Shown here one piece after another: positions 1-9,143 of a DNA stretch of 64,000 nucleotides. The position numbers and the translations under genes were made by a program. The notes under the pieces were generated by a model. That model searched no databases. It saw only the letters and a program-made list of their open reading frames with translations, and was not told where the DNA came from. The stretch is from NCBI RefSeq assembly GCF_004912195.1, contig NZ_STGW01000016.1, positions 1 to 64,000 on the forward strand. Reading direction: 5' to 3'. The first letter of the stretch is position 1. Every line of letters starts with the position of its first letter. The stretch is from Nocardioides caeni (GTDB taxonomy: Bacteria > Actinomycetota > Actinomycetes > Propionibacteriales > Nocardioidaceae).

Positions 1-337
1 TGAACTCCCACACCGCCTGCTCGCCCGCCGTGTAGATCTCGAAGATGACCGGGAGCCCATAGCCGTGCTGGGCAACGACCATCGGCACCTCTCGGGCCTC
101 CTGGACCAGGTGGAATGTCTGGGTGGGTTGGCCCAGGTTGGCAAGGAAGGAGCGCCAGTGGGCGTCGCAGGCGCTGCGCACCACGCTCTGCAGGGCGGCG
201 TCGTCACGGACCTGCGGGACAGCGTCGACGATCCTGCCGAGCACGTGATTGACCCAGGTCTCGACGGCAGAACCCTCGGACTGGGCGCCCACGAACTCAG
301 CGATCCAGCCCTTGAGCTCCTGATCGATGGCCATCAT
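1..337 (-). CDS. PucR-like transcriptional regulator, N-terminal part (cut by window start)
   Basis: About 112 residues are readable from two adjacent ATG codons (337 and 334), and the reading frame runs off the window edge. The protein starts MMAIDQELKGWIAEFV. It aligns with residues 17-128 of the complete PucR-like regulator at 15459: both have a helical N-terminal region, an 'HWRSFLANLGQ'/'HWLAFLGEFAQ' segment, an FHLV motif, and a segment ending in 'QAVWEF'/'QEVWEY'. The C-terminal helix-turn-helix that such proteins carry would lie outside the window. It follows the mce operon in the same direction after a 59-base gap, so it may be cotranscribed with it or have its own promoter. A role in controlling the mce genes is inference from position. 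Confidence 0.75.
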   Translation of the reverse strand, partial: MMAIDQELKGWIAEFVGAQSEGSAVETWVNHVLGRIVDAVPQVRDDAALQSVVRSACDAHWRSFLANLGQPTQTFHLVQEAREVPMVVAQHGYGLPVIFEIYTAGEQAVWEF

Positions 338-396
338 CGGGCGACCGTACTCGACATGAGGCGGATCCGAATGCAGTCGAGCTGTTTCCGGCGTCG

Positions 397-1368
397 TCAG
401 AGCGGGGTGACCCCGTCGACGCGCCACTGCCCGTCGACCTTCTCCACCGCGACCCGGAGTCGCGTGTCGGCCGTCGTCGCCTTGCCGCCGCCCTTGCGGG
501 CGCGCTGGGTCAGGAACACCAGGACCGTGGCCCGGTCCCCGTCCTCCGCGATGGTGGCGATGCCCGTCACCCGAGCCTTGACGACCGCCTTCGCCTGCGG
601 GGCGAGCCGCTCGATCTCCTGGTACGTCGCGGCGTACTCGTCGAGGAAGTCGGGCGTGGTGATCGGGGCAAGCGACTCCACCCCGGCGAGACGGCGGTGG
701 TCGTAGGACCACAGGCTCACCATCGCGGAGGCGACGTCGGTGGCGATGTCGGCGGAGAGGGCGTCAGACCCACCCCCGACCGTGTCGCCACTGCCGAGCG
801 GTGCCAGGGCACTGGCCTTCCAGCTGTCGTCGACCTCCTCCACCGTGACGGCGAGGCTCAGCCGCTCGGTGGTGCCCTGTCCCCGCTGCGGGGTCAGCTG
901 CACGTCGATCGCGACCAGTACCTCGGCCACGCCGGCGTCACCGTCGAAGGTCGCGACGGCGGCCTCCTGGATCGTCGACGAGGTGTCGAAGCCGCCACTC
1001 GTGATGAGCTTCTGGAAGTCCGCCTCTCCGGCGCCGACAGCCTCCGCGAGCTCACCCGTCGTGACCTCGGCCCAGGCAGCCACGGACTCCTCCGGAGCCG
1101 CCGCGTCGAGCGTAGTGAGGGTCGTGGCCGCGGTGCGAGCCGCCGTCAGCGCCGCGGCACGGTCCGCGGCCCCGTCGCCCCCGTCCTGCCAGGGCATGAC
1201 GCCGCGGTTGATCGCGATCCCACCCGCCAACAGGAGCGCGACGAGGACCGCCGCGATGATCACCGGGCGAGATGGACGGCGCAGGGTCGCGACCAGCGGT
1301 GAGCCGTCGCCCGACCCGGACTCGGTCCGCACGGCTCGCACGCTCGGCTGCTCGGTGTCGGTGCTCAT
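397..1368 (-). CDS. Mce-associated membrane protein
   Basis: This 323-residue protein is the last gene of the mce operon. Its ATG lies inside the mceF stop codon (ATGA overlap), which decides the start over an upstream in-frame extension. Residues 1-32 are polar, one hydrophobic segment follows at about 34-50, and the rest is a predicted extracytoplasmic domain of alternating helix and strand. This is the layout of the Mas (Mce-associated) proteins encoded after mce genes in actinobacteria, which are thought to stabilise the Mce complex at the membrane. The family assignment comes from position, size and single-anchor topology rather than a catalytic motif. The C-terminal part ('VAVEKVDGQWRVDGVTPL') resembles the SnoaL/NTF2-like end of that family. 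Confidence 0.75.
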   Translation of the reverse strand: MSTDTEQPSVRAVRTESGSGDGSPLVATLRRPSRPVIIAAVLVALLLAGGIAINRGVMPWQDGGDGAADRAAALTAARTAATTLTTLDAAAPEESVAAWAEVTTGELAEAVGAGEADFQKLITSGGFDTSSTIQEAAVATFDGDAGVAEVLVAIDVQLTPQRGQGTTERLSLAVTVEEVDDSWKASALAPLGSGDTVGGGSDALSADIATDVASAMVSLWSYDHRRLAGVESLAPITTPDFLDEYAATYQEIERLAPQAKAVVKARVTGIATIAEDGDRATVLVFLTQRARKGGGKATTADTRLRVAVEKVDGQWRVDGVTPL

Positions 1369-2630
1369 CTGGCCTCCAGGATCTGGACGGGATCGGTCAC
1401 GAGGAGTGGTGCCGCCTGGCTCATCAGGCGTTGGAGCTCGGTCAGCAGCTCCGGCGAGATCCGCGGCTGCGCTGAGGCGGACGCGCCGCCGGCGGTGGCC
1501 TCGGCGGCGGACGGGACTCCGGCTCGGGGCGCGTTCTGCGATCCGCGTACGGCGATGGCGCTGCCGCGCGGCTCGGCGCACGTCGCGGCGGGGTTGACGG
1601 GCACGTCGGTCGTGTCCGTCCCGGGACGGCGGACTGTGGTCTCGTAGCCCCTGGTGCAGGGCAGGGGGTCGAAGGCGTTGAGGACCAGTCCGAAGTGGAC
1701 CGTCCCGTCGCCGGGGACCGCGGAGTAGGTCGCCCGCGCCAGCATCGGGTAGGCGATGAGCAGCTGTCGCAGGGCGGCGTTGCGCGGCTCGGCGAGCCGG
1801 CCGGTGGTGAGCAGGTCCGCCACGAGCTGGCCCAGACCGGGGCCGCTCTCCTCGAGCAGTGCCAGCGCCTGCTCCGCGAGGGTCGGGCCGGCGGAGATGA
1901 CGCGGCGCAGGTCGGGGTCGCTGGACTCGAGCTCTCCGGCCAGCGCGCGCAGGTCCTTCGAGAAGGACCTGATGCTGTTGGAGGAGTCGTTCTGGGTGCG
2001 GAGCACCGTGGCGCCGTCCCGGATCAGCCTGATGGTCTCGGGCAGTACGTCGTTGGCCGACTCGACCAGCACCGAGGTGTTGTCGAGCAGCCGCGCGAGG
2101 TCGGGCCCGGTGCCCGAGAAGGCGGTGTCGAGCTCGTCCAGCACCATGGACAACGAGTCCTGCGGGACGGAGTCGAGCAGACCGTTGAGACCGGAGAGCA
2201 GCACGGCAGGCGCCACCGGCGTGGTGGTCTGGGAGGCCTCGATGACCGAGCCCTCCGCGAGGGCAGGCCCGTCGGCACCGGTGGGGGCGGTGAGGTCGAC
2301 GTAGGGCTCACCGATGATGGAGAGGTTCTTGACGTCGGCGCGGAGGCCGTCGGCAGGGATCTCCTCCGCGTCGTTGTCGATGACCAGGTCCACCGTGACG
2401 CCCTCGTCCGTCGGGCGCAGCTCGCCGACCCGTCCGACCGTGACGCCCTGGTAGGTGACCTCGGCGTTGGTGAAGATGCCGCCGGAGTCGGCGAGCTCCA
2501 TCGACACCGTGTAGGACGTGTCACGGACCAGGCCCTCGAGCCCGGCGTACTTCGCACCGACGTAGCACACGCCGGAGCTGGCGAGGGCGACGAAGACAAC
2601 GGTGTGGATCTTGGTCCGGCGCGAGATCAT
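1365..2630 (-). CDS. mceF: MCE family protein, MceF position
   Basis: A 421-residue substrate-binding subunit of a Mce lipid importer. An N-terminal hydrophobic anchor (about 8-26) is followed by the MCE domain (about 38-115), with the typical 'VTYQGVTVGRVGEL' strand pair, then a long helical region to about residue 300 and a low-complexity Ala/Ser/Pro stretch near 360-390. MCE proteins form hexameric rings or tubes that carry lipids across the periplasm-like space to the YrbE permeases. It overlaps mceE by 4 bases at its start and the Mce-associated gene by 4 bases at its end, so translation is probably coupled. The F label follows from being the sixth mce gene in the run. The lipid substrate cannot be read from sequence. 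Confidence 0.9.
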   Translation of the reverse strand: MISRRTKIHTVVFVALASSGVCYVGAKYAGLEGLVRDTSYTVSMELADSGGIFTNAEVTYQGVTVGRVGELRPTDEGVTVDLVIDNDAEEIPADGLRADVKNLSIIGEPYVDLTAPTGADGPALAEGSVIEASQTTTPVAPAVLLSGLNGLLDSVPQDSLSMVLDELDTAFSGTGPDLARLLDNTSVLVESANDVLPETIRLIRDGATVLRTQNDSSNSIRSFSKDLRALAGELESSDPDLRRVISAGPTLAEQALALLEESGPGLGQLVADLLTTGRLAEPRNAALRQLLIAYPMLARATYSAVPGDGTVHFGLVLNAFDPLPCTRGYETTVRRPGTDTTDVPVNPAATCAEPRGSAIAVRGSQNAPRAGVPSAAEATAGGASASAQPRISPELLTELQRLMSQAAPLLVTDPVQILEAR

Positions 2631-3883
2631 GAGCGTCCTCCCAGCAGCAGGCCGAGCAGGTCGGAGACGACGGTCGGTGCCGGCGTCCCGCTGTCGCCGG
2701 CAGCCGGCTCCCCTGCTGTCGGCGCAGCGTCGGTCGTCGGGTCCGGGTCGAGGATCGCCAGCGGGTTGGGCACGACCTGTCCGCCCAGCTCCAGGGGCTG
2801 GCGCGAGGCCAGCAGGGTGCCGAGGACCGCGCCGAGGTCGAGGTCGACCTTGACGTCCAGGTTGACGTAGTCGCCAGGGGTGGCGTCCATCGCTGCCGGG
2901 GTGAATGGGAAGGTCGCCGCGATCTGCAGGGCCTGTGGGATGTCCTTCCCCGCCTGGGCGAGGTTGCGCAGGATCGGCTTGAGCAGGTGCAGGTCGGCGA
3001 CCATGTCCTCCTGCGACTGGTTCACCACGCGCACCGTGACGTCGGAGAGCTCGTCGAGGGAGCGCAGCAGCCCGACCAGCTGGGGTCGCTGGTCGGCCAG
3101 GACCTCCAGCCCCTCGGGGATGGCGTCGAGGGTCCGCGCGATCTGGCGGTTGTTGCTCCGCAGCGTGCGACTGAGCCTGGCCAGGCCGTCGAGCGCCTTC
3201 ACGACGTCGTCGCGATGGGTGTCGAGCTGACCGGTGAACTCGGTCAGGTCGGAGAGCAGCGCGCGCAGCTGCGGCTCGTTGCCCTCCATTGCCTGGTTGA
3301 GCTCGGTCATGATCGTGTTCAGCTGCGGAAGTCCACCGTTGTTGAGCAGCAGGGACAGCGCGCCCAGCACCTCGTCGACGCGTGCCGAGCCACCCGTGCG
3401 CTCGAGGGGGATGGTGATGGACCCTTCGGCGGTGTCGGCCGCGGCGGCCGCCACGTCCGTGGTGCCCGCCCTGCCCGAGGCAGAGGCCGACGACGCGTCA
3501 CCGGGCCGGACCAGCTCGACGTACCACTCACCGAGGAGGCTGCTGCGCCGGACCCGGGCGCCGACGTCCGTCGGCAGGTCGACGTCGTCGTTGACCGATG
3601 CGGTCACGACGGCCGTCCAGGTGCTCTCGTCGATCTCGATGTCCTCGATCCGTCCGACAGCCACGTTGTCCACCTTGACCGTCGACTTCGGCACCAGTCC
3701 CTCGACCGACTGGAAGTGCATCTCCACGGTCCGGGGGTCGTCACCGAGGTCGGCGCCGCCCGGCAGCGGCAGGTCGTAGGCCCCGTCCTCGAGGAGACCG
3801 CACCCGCTCGCCGTGGCGGCGAGACCGCCCGCCACCGCAGCGGCCAGGGCGCGTCGCAGCCGGCCCGCCCTCAGCGCTGCCAT
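2627..3883 (-). CDS. mceE: MCE family lipoprotein, MceE position (LprK-like)
   Basis: A 418-residue Mce subunit. The ATG at 3883 overlaps the mceD stop by one base (TGATG); an upstream in-frame extension is rejected because only this start gives a clean lipoprotein signal peptide (MAALRAGRLRR, then a hydrophobic run) ending at Cys28 in 'TASGC'. The MCE domain follows at about 48-130 ('VKVDNVAVGRIEDIEI'), then a helical region with repeated 'LSDLTEF'-like heptads. In most mce operons the fifth mce gene is the lipoprotein, as here. The C-terminus is Pro/Ala-rich. It probably anchors the Mce ring to the outer leaflet of the plasma membrane. Confidence 0.9.
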   Translation of the reverse strand: MAALRAGRLRRALAAAVAGGLAATASGCGLLEDGAYDLPLPGGADLGDDPRTVEMHFQSVEGLVPKSTVKVDNVAVGRIEDIEIDESTWTAVVTASVNDDVDLPTDVGARVRRSSLLGEWYVELVRPGDASSASASGRAGTTDVAAAAADTAEGSITIPLERTGGSARVDEVLGALSLLLNNGGLPQLNTIMTELNQAMEGNEPQLRALLSDLTEFTGQLDTHRDDVVKALDGLARLSRTLRSNNRQIARTLDAIPEGLEVLADQRPQLVGLLRSLDELSDVTVRVVNQSQEDMVADLHLLKPILRNLAQAGKDIPQALQIAATFPFTPAAMDATPGDYVNLDVKVDLDLGAVLGTLLASRQPLELGGQVVPNPLAILDPDPTTDAAPTAGEPAAGDSGTPAPTVVSDLLGLLLGGRS

Positions 3884-5022
3884 CACCGCTCCCCTCCGAC
3901 GAGCTGGGGCGCGCTGCCCTGCAGCACGGCCAACAGCTGGGCGACGCTCGGCACCTGCGTGGTGAGCGCTCCGATCGAGCCCTGGCACAGCGACGACAAC
4001 CCTGCCGGCAGCTGGCCGGGCGTGCCCCGGCTGATGAGCTCGCACACCAGGGCGCTGGGCCCGAGCATGAGCTCGTTGACATCCATGCGCACGTCCAGGG
4101 TGCCGCCCGCGGCGTCATAGGCGTTGAGCAGGTTGCCCAGGCCCGCGGGGGCCTCGTCGACGATCGAGGCAAGACGGTCGCGGTTGCGCACGAGCACCCG
4201 GGTGACCCGGGTCAGCTTGGTGACGTTGCGGCGCAGGACGCCACGGTTGTCCTTCACGAAGCCGGCCATGTCGACGAGCGCGGTCGAGAGCTCACTCAGG
4301 GCCGCCGACAGCTCGGTCCGGTCGTCGGCCAGGAACTCCGACACCGTCGCGAGCTGGGTGTTGAGGTCCCGGACGTCGGCGTCGTTCTCGGCGAGGGTCG
4401 ACACGAAGGTCTGGAGGCCCTGGACCGTCCCCGTCAGATCCTCGCGGGAGCCGGCGAGCACGCCCGATGCGTCGGCGAGACCACTGATCGCGCTGGCCAG
4501 GCTCTCCCCGTTGCCCTCGAGGTTGTCGGCGAGGACGTCGAGGGCGCGGGTGAGCGCCCCGTCCTTGTTGGCACCCTCCGGTCCGAGCGCGTCGGTGAGC
4601 TCCTGCGCGCTGTTGTAGAGGTCGTTGACGTCGAGCGGCACCTGGCTGCGCTCCACCGGGATCGTCGCGCCGTCCGCCAGCTTCTCGCCCTCGTCGTACG
4701 CCGGAGCGAGCTGGATGGTCCGTCCGCTGATGAGGCTCGGGGCGACCTGGAAGGCCTGGACGTCGGCGGGAAGGTCGACACCCTCGTCGAGGCTCAGCAC
4801 CACCTTGACCCGGCCCGCCTCGGGCGTCACCGACTCGGCGCTCCCCACCGGCACGCCGAGGACCTCGACCGGGTTGCCCGCATAGAGGGCGCTGGCGGAC
4901 GTGAAGTAGACGGTCACCGTGGTCCCGGAGTCGCGCTTGCCCATCCCGAGCAGCAGTGCGGCGACGAGCGCGAGGCCGACGACCAGCGCCACGACCTTGC
5001 CGTTCCTCAGCATCGTGGTCAC
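3883..5022 (-). CDS. mceD: MCE family protein, MceD position
   Basis: A 379-residue Mce subunit. The GTG at 5022 overlaps the mceC stop (GTGA); an ATG three codons later (MLRNGK) is a possible alternative. There is an N-terminal anchor at about 8-27. The MCE domain at about 33-115 contains 'GNPVEVLGVPVGSAESV' and 'LISGRTIQLAPAY'. A coiled helical region with regularly spaced hydrophobics runs to about 290 ('LNTQLATVSEFLADDRTEL'). A conserved C-terminal pair of Cys (in 'LVCELI' and 'SLCQGS') may form a disulfide. It is translationally coupled to mceC and mceE and is expected to form part of the hetero-hexamer with MceA-F. Confidence 0.9.
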   Translation of the reverse strand: MTTMLRNGKVVALVVGLALVAALLLGMGKRDSGTTVTVYFTSASALYAGNPVEVLGVPVGSAESVTPEAGRVKVVLSLDEGVDLPADVQAFQVAPSLISGRTIQLAPAYDEGEKLADGATIPVERSQVPLDVNDLYNSAQELTDALGPEGANKDGALTRALDVLADNLEGNGESLASAISGLADASGVLAGSREDLTGTVQGLQTFVSTLAENDADVRDLNTQLATVSEFLADDRTELSAALSELSTALVDMAGFVKDNRGVLRRNVTKLTRVTRVLVRNRDRLASIVDEAPAGLGNLLNAYDAAGGTLDVRMDVNELMLGPSALVCELISRGTPGQLPAGLSSLCQGSIGALTTQVPSVAQLLAVLQGSAPQLVGGER

Positions 5023-6005
5023 GACGACTCACATCCTTCGGCGTTGACGCCGGCGAGTGGCAGCGGCAGGAGTCCGCAGACGTAGGCGTCGAACCACCGA
5101 CCGACTCCCACGGCATTGGTGAACAGGTGCACGTAGGGATCCAGCGCCTTGATGCTGGCGTCGATGTTCATCTCGTTCTCGGCGAGCACGTCGGCCACGT
5201 TGGCGAGGCGCGTGAGCGCGGGGCGCAGCGTCGCCTGGTTGTCCTCCACGAGACCGCTGAGCTGGGTGCTCAGGTCCTGGGTGCCGACGAGCAGGGAGTG
5301 GATCGCCTCACGGCGGAGGGTCAGCTCGGCGAGCAGCGGGTTGACGTCCCGCACGAGCTGCTCGATCTGGGTGTCGCGCTCGGCGAGGGTGCCCGCCACC
5401 ACGTCCGTGCGCTCGAGGAGCTGGCCCAGCCCCCGGTTGCGCTTGGTGACGGTCGCCGAGAGCCGCGAGAGGCCCCGGAAAGCGGCCTGCACGTCGTCCG
5501 GGGTGTCGGCGAAGGTGTCGGACAGGGCGTCGAGCGACTCGGCCAGGGCGTCGGTGTCGATCTCACCGACCGTCTGGGACAGCTTGTTGATCGCCGGGAT
5601 GATGTCGTAGGGCGTGTCCGTGCGGGCGAGCGGGATCGTGCCGCCCTCGGCGAGCGCGTCCTCGCCCTGCGGGTCGATCGCCAGGTAGCGCTGCCCGAGC
5701 AGCGTGTTGAGCTGCACCGAGGCGCTCGACTCGTCGCCGATCCACGCCTCGTCGACCGTGAAGGTGACGTCGACGGCCGTGCCGTCCAGCCCGACCTCCT
5801 TGACCCGGCCGACCACGACACCGGCGACCTTGACCGGGTTGCCGGAGCGGATGCCCGCGGCGTTCTCGAACTCCGCGGTGTAGGTGGGTCCGTCACCGAT
5901 CAGCGGCAGCTTGTCGGTGTTGTAGGCGGCGACCACGACAAGGAGGAGCAGCACGCCCCCGATCAGGGCGATGGGGATCGGGTTGCGGCTCTGGAAGGAC
6001 CTCAT
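5019..6005 (-). CDS. mceC: MCE family protein, MceC position
   Basis: A 328-residue Mce subunit. The ATG at 6005 sits in the mceB stop (ATGA overlap), and the encoded MRSFQSRNPIPIALIGG gives a proper signal anchor at about 10-27; the longer upstream reading is discarded. The MCE domain (about 37-118) carries 'GNPVKVAGVVVGRVKEVGL' and 'LLGQRYLAIDPQG'. Residues 150-290 form a long amphipathic helix region. The C-terminal 'YVCGLLPLPL' with a second Cys near the end is typical of Mce proteins. It is tightly packed between mceB and mceD. Confidence 0.9.
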   Translation of the reverse strand: MRSFQSRNPIPIALIGGVLLLLVVVAAYNTDKLPLIGDGPTYTAEFENAAGIRSGNPVKVAGVVVGRVKEVGLDGTAVDVTFTVDEAWIGDESSASVQLNTLLGQRYLAIDPQGEDALAEGGTIPLARTDTPYDIIPAINKLSQTVGEIDTDALAESLDALSDTFADTPDDVQAAFRGLSRLSATVTKRNRGLGQLLERTDVVAGTLAERDTQIEQLVRDVNPLLAELTLRREAIHSLLVGTQDLSTQLSGLVEDNQATLRPALTRLANVADVLAENEMNIDASIKALDPYVHLFTNAVGVGRWFDAYVCGLLPLPLAGVNAEGCESS

Positions 6006-7024
6006 CGCGAGCACCTCTCGGCCGTGTTGGAGTAGGCAGTGATGCCGGTGCGACCGCCGCCGCTCGTCAGGGATCCGCCCATGTCGCAGAGGTAGAACTG
6101 GAACCACGACCCGTAGCTGGCCGTGCGGTTGATCCGGCCGAGGAGCTGCGGGATGACGGCCAGCTCGTCGGCGATGGCACCCTTGCCGCGGTCGAGGTGG
6201 GTCGCGAGCTCACCGAGCGCGACGATGTCGTCCTCGAGCGGGCCACGGGCGTCGACCAGCAGGCCGGCCACGCTCTGGGTCAGCTGGCTGATCGACGTGA
6301 TGGCGGGACCGATCACGTCGCGGTCCTCGGACAGGCCCGTGACGAAGCGCTGCAGCTGGAGCAGCAGGCTGGAAAGCTCGCTGTCACGAGACGAGACGGT
6401 GCCGAGCACGACGTTGAGGTCGTCGACGAGCTGGCCGATGACGGTGTCGCGGTCGGCGATCGTGTTCGTCAGGGACGCCGTCTGCTGCACCAGCTGGTCG
6501 ACCGTGCCGCGCTCGCCCTGGAGGGTCTGCAGCACGTCCTCGGCGAACCGGTTGACCTGGTCGGGCTCGAGCGCCTGGAAGAGCGGCTTGAAGCCGCCGA
6601 AGAGCACCGTCAGGTTGAGCGCCGGCTTGGTGCGGTCGAGCCCGATCGTGCTGCCCGGCTCCAGGGCCGGGGCTTCAGGCTGCTGTGGGCGCTGGAGGTC
6701 CAGGTAGCGGTCGCCGATGAGGTTCTCGTACTCGATCTCGATCCGCACCGTCTCCGGCAGCTCGATCCCCTTGTCGAGGGTGAACTCGTCCTCGGCCCGG
6801 TTGCGGTCGACGACCCGCACGTCACTGACCTTGCCGGCGGTCACCCCCGCGATCTTGACGTTGTCGTTGGGGGCGACGCAGCTGGCGTCCTCGAAGACGG
6901 CATGGAAGGTCTCGGACTCACCGGTCCGGCCGTTGACGATCACCATGAGCAGCAGCGCGGTTGCCACGAAGATGGTCACCGTGTAGACGGAGAGCTTGAC
7001 GAGCGGTCCCCAGATCGACGTCAT
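6002..7024 (-). CDS. mceB: MCE family protein, MceB position
   Basis: A 340-residue Mce subunit, started by an ATG overlapping the mceA stop (ATGA). An N-terminal hydrophobic segment lies at about 9-29. The MCE domain at about 38-125 has 'NDNVKIAGVTAGKVSDVRVV' and 'LIGDRYLDLQRP'. The helical part follows to about 300, and 'FQFYLCDMGG' near the C-terminus matches the conserved Cys motif of Mce proteins. Co-transcription with all the other mce genes is strongly suggested by the uninterrupted 4-base overlaps from 8307 down to 397. Confidence 0.9.
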   Translation of the reverse strand: MTSIWGPLVKLSVYTVTIFVATALLLMVIVNGRTGESETFHAVFEDASCVAPNDNVKIAGVTAGKVSDVRVVDRNRAEDEFTLDKGIELPETVRIEIEYENLIGDRYLDLQRPQQPEAPALEPGSTIGLDRTKPALNLTVLFGGFKPLFQALEPDQVNRFAEDVLQTLQGERGTVDQLVQQTASLTNTIADRDTVIGQLVDDLNVVLGTVSSRDSELSSLLLQLQRFVTGLSEDRDVIGPAITSISQLTQSVAGLLVDARGPLEDDIVALGELATHLDRGKGAIADELAVIPQLLGRINRTASYGSWFQFYLCDMGGSLTSGGGRTGITAYSNTAERCSR

Positions 7025-8307
7025 CGTGCGCTCACCTCGCTTCCGCGCAGGATCGGTCCGAGCAGGAGGGATGCGATGGCGCCGTCGGTGCCCAGCAGTC
7101 CGTTGAGGAGATCGGCCTCGGCGGGCGAGCCGGCGGGGTCGCCGGACCTGGCCGGCTGCGGCAGCGACTGGAGCCCGCCGTCCGGCCGGGCCGCGGCCGG
7201 TGGGGCGTAGGAGCCGTCACGCAACGGTCCCTCCGCGGGGTACTGCGGCGCGTAGCGGACGATGTCGTAGCACTGGGGGCCGCGGGTGTCGACGTACTCC
7301 GGCTCGTCACCGGGGACGTACTTGCCGCGGCTGTTGGTCACCCGCAGCGTGACGTTGAGCGCCGGGCGCTCTTCTCCCTTGCCGAAGATCGCGTCGATCC
7401 GCGGCACGACACCGGCGAGCTGCTCGATGAGGCAGGGATACTCCGGCGCATAGGTCGCCAGCGTCGTCAGTGTCGAGCGGGACACGTCGACGAGACCGAT
7501 CAGGTTGTCCTCGTTGTCCCGCAGGAAGTCGCGCAGGCTGCGGCTGGTGTCGCTCAGGTCGCCGAAGAGTGCCTGCAGGTTGCCGCGCTGCTCGGTCACG
7601 GTGTCGGCGGTCGTCGCCAGGTCGTCCATGGCCGCCAGCAGGTCCGGCGCGGCCGTGTCGTAGGTGTCGCTGAACTCGGCAAGGGCCCGCAGGTCGGCGG
7701 TGAGCTCCGGCAGCGCCGGGTTGAGGCCGTCGAGGTAGGTCTGCAGCGTGGTGAGGGTGGTGCCCAGCTCCTCGCCGCGACCCTCGAGCGCGGTGGACAC
7801 CGCGTTGAGCGTCGAGGCCACCTGCTGCGCGGGGACGGCCCGGAGGACCTGCAGGAGCTTGTCGAGCGCGCCCTCGAGGTTGGCGGACGCGGCGCTGGTG
7901 TCGCGCTGGATCTCGTCACCGTCGCCGACGGTCTGCGAGCTCGCGTTCGCGGGGACGACCAGGTCGACGTAGTCCTGGCCGACCAGAGTCTTGGGCAGGA
8001 TCCGCGCGACCGTGTCGACCGGGACGAGGTGCGTCTTGTCGGGATCGAGGGCGAGGGTCAGGCGCGCGCCGTCGTCGGCGGGCTCGATCTCGTCGACCGT
8101 GCCGAGCACCGCGCCGCGCAGCTTGACCTGCGCCCCCACGCTGAGCTGGTTGCCGGCGTCCGGGACGAACAGGGAGACCCTGGTGGTCGAGGTGAAGGCG
8201 CCCTGGTAGTCGGCGACCGCCGCCACGCCGAGACCGACGATGACGACGAGCATCATGAGGCCCAGCAGGGGAAGCCGCGCCGGCGAGGGGGTCCGCGTCG
8301 CCATCAC
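7021..8307 (-). CDS. mceA: MCE family protein, MceA position
   Basis: A 428-residue first Mce subunit. Two start codons are adjacent: GTG 8307, which overlaps the yrbEB stop by 4 bases, and ATG 8304, which overlaps it by 1. The N-terminal anchor lies at about 13-33. The MCE domain at about 40-125 includes 'GAQVKLRGAVLGTVDEIEP' and 'TLVGQDYVDLVVP'. Helical repeats run through residues 140-280, then a globular part with 'YPCLIEQLAGVVPRID' and a Pro/Gly-rich tail. MceA-type subunits usually have this longer C-terminal extension. It is expected to form the cap or base of the lipid-conducting complex with MceB-F and YrbE. Confidence 0.9.
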   Translation of the reverse strand: MMATRTPSPARLPLLGLMMLVVIVGLGVAAVADYQGAFTSTTRVSLFVPDAGNQLSVGAQVKLRGAVLGTVDEIEPADDGARLTLALDPDKTHLVPVDTVARILPKTLVGQDYVDLVVPANASSQTVGDGDEIQRDTSAASANLEGALDKLLQVLRAVPAQQVASTLNAVSTALEGRGEELGTTLTTLQTYLDGLNPALPELTADLRALAEFSDTYDTAAPDLLAAMDDLATTADTVTEQRGNLQALFGDLSDTSRSLRDFLRDNEDNLIGLVDVSRSTLTTLATYAPEYPCLIEQLAGVVPRIDAIFGKGEERPALNVTLRVTNSRGKYVPGDEPEYVDTRGPQCYDIVRYAPQYPAEGPLRDGSYAPPAAARPDGGLQSLPQPARSGDPAGSPAEADLLNGLLGTDGAIASLLLGPILRGSEVSAR

Positions 8308-9140
8308 GCCACCGTCACCGAGGGAGCGGTGCCGAAGAACACGAGCGTCAGGAAGAAGTCGAGGATGCCGATGCCCGCCAGCGACAGGCGGACCGCGCGG
8401 CCGACGGCGACACCCACGCCGGCCGGGCCGCCGCTCGCGCGAAAGCCGTAGTAGCAGTGCACGAGCATGACCATGAAGGCGAAGATCACCGTCTTCAGGA
8501 AGGACAGGAGCACGTCCCCGGGTGGCAGGAAGAGCTGGAAGTAGTGGTCATAGGTCCCGGCCGAGAGCCCGTTGACGTAGACCACGTTCAGCCGCGCCGA
8601 GACGTACGACGCGAGGATCCCCACCACGTAGAGCGGGATGACCGCGATCGTGCCCGCGATCAGCCGGGTCGTGATGAGGAAGGGCACCGACGGCACCGCC
8701 ATCACCTCGAGCGCGTCGATCTCCTCCGAGATCCGTTGCGCACCGATCTCGGCGGTGAAGCCCGCGCCGACCGTGGCCGTCAGCGCGATCCCGGCGACCA
8801 GGGGCGCGATGTCCCTGGTGTTGAAGAAGGCGGTGATGAATCCGGTCAGTGCCGAGGCGCCGAGGGTGTCGAGGCCACGGAAGCCCTGCAGGCCGACGAG
8901 GGAGCCGACGAAGAGCGACAGGGCGAACATCACGCCCGCCGTGCCGGCGATGACGGCGAGGCCACCGCTGCCGAAGGTCGTCGTCCCCAGCAGCCGCAGG
9001 ATCTCCTTGCGGTAGTGGCGCAGCGCGTGGGGAGTGCCCTTGATCGCCTTGCCGTAGAGGGAGACCTGATCCCCCATGTCGGCGAGGGTCTGGACGGTGG
9101 CCGAGCTGGACCTGCGGAACCAGTTGTCGAGTGCACTCAT
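8304..9140 (-). CDS. yrbEB: ABC transporter permease, MlaE/YrbE family (YrbEB position)
   Basis: A 278-residue integral membrane permease with about five hydrophobic segments. It carries the MlaE-family cytoplasmic loop signature 'EIGAQRISEEIDALEVM' (about residues 130-146), which docks on the ABC ATPase (MceG/Mkl). The start ATG at 9140 lies three bases after the yrbEA stop. It pairs with YrbEA to form the membrane channel receiving lipid from the Mce proteins. No MceG-type ATPase gene lies near it in this window, consistent with the known genomic separation of mceG/mkl from mce operons. Confidence 0.93.
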   Translation of the reverse strand: MSALDNWFRRSSSATVQTLADMGDQVSLYGKAIKGTPHALRHYRKEILRLLGTTTFGSGGLAVIAGTAGVMFALSLFVGSLVGLQGFRGLDTLGASALTGFITAFFNTRDIAPLVAGIALTATVGAGFTAEIGAQRISEEIDALEVMAVPSVPFLITTRLIAGTIAVIPLYVVGILASYVSARLNVVYVNGLSAGTYDHYFQLFLPPGDVLLSFLKTVIFAFMVMLVHCYYGFRASGGPAGVGVAVGRAVRLSLAGIGILDFFLTLVFFGTAPSVTVA

Positions 9141-9143
9141 CGC

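Noticed and set aside
65..706. Long plus-strand reading frames opposite the mce genes (also around 697-1597, 1695-2870, 2987-4120, 8457-10061)
   Set aside because: They are antisense shadows of high-GC coding DNA: Arg/Gly/His-rich, no ribosome sites, no domains, and fully overlapped by recognisable mce genes.
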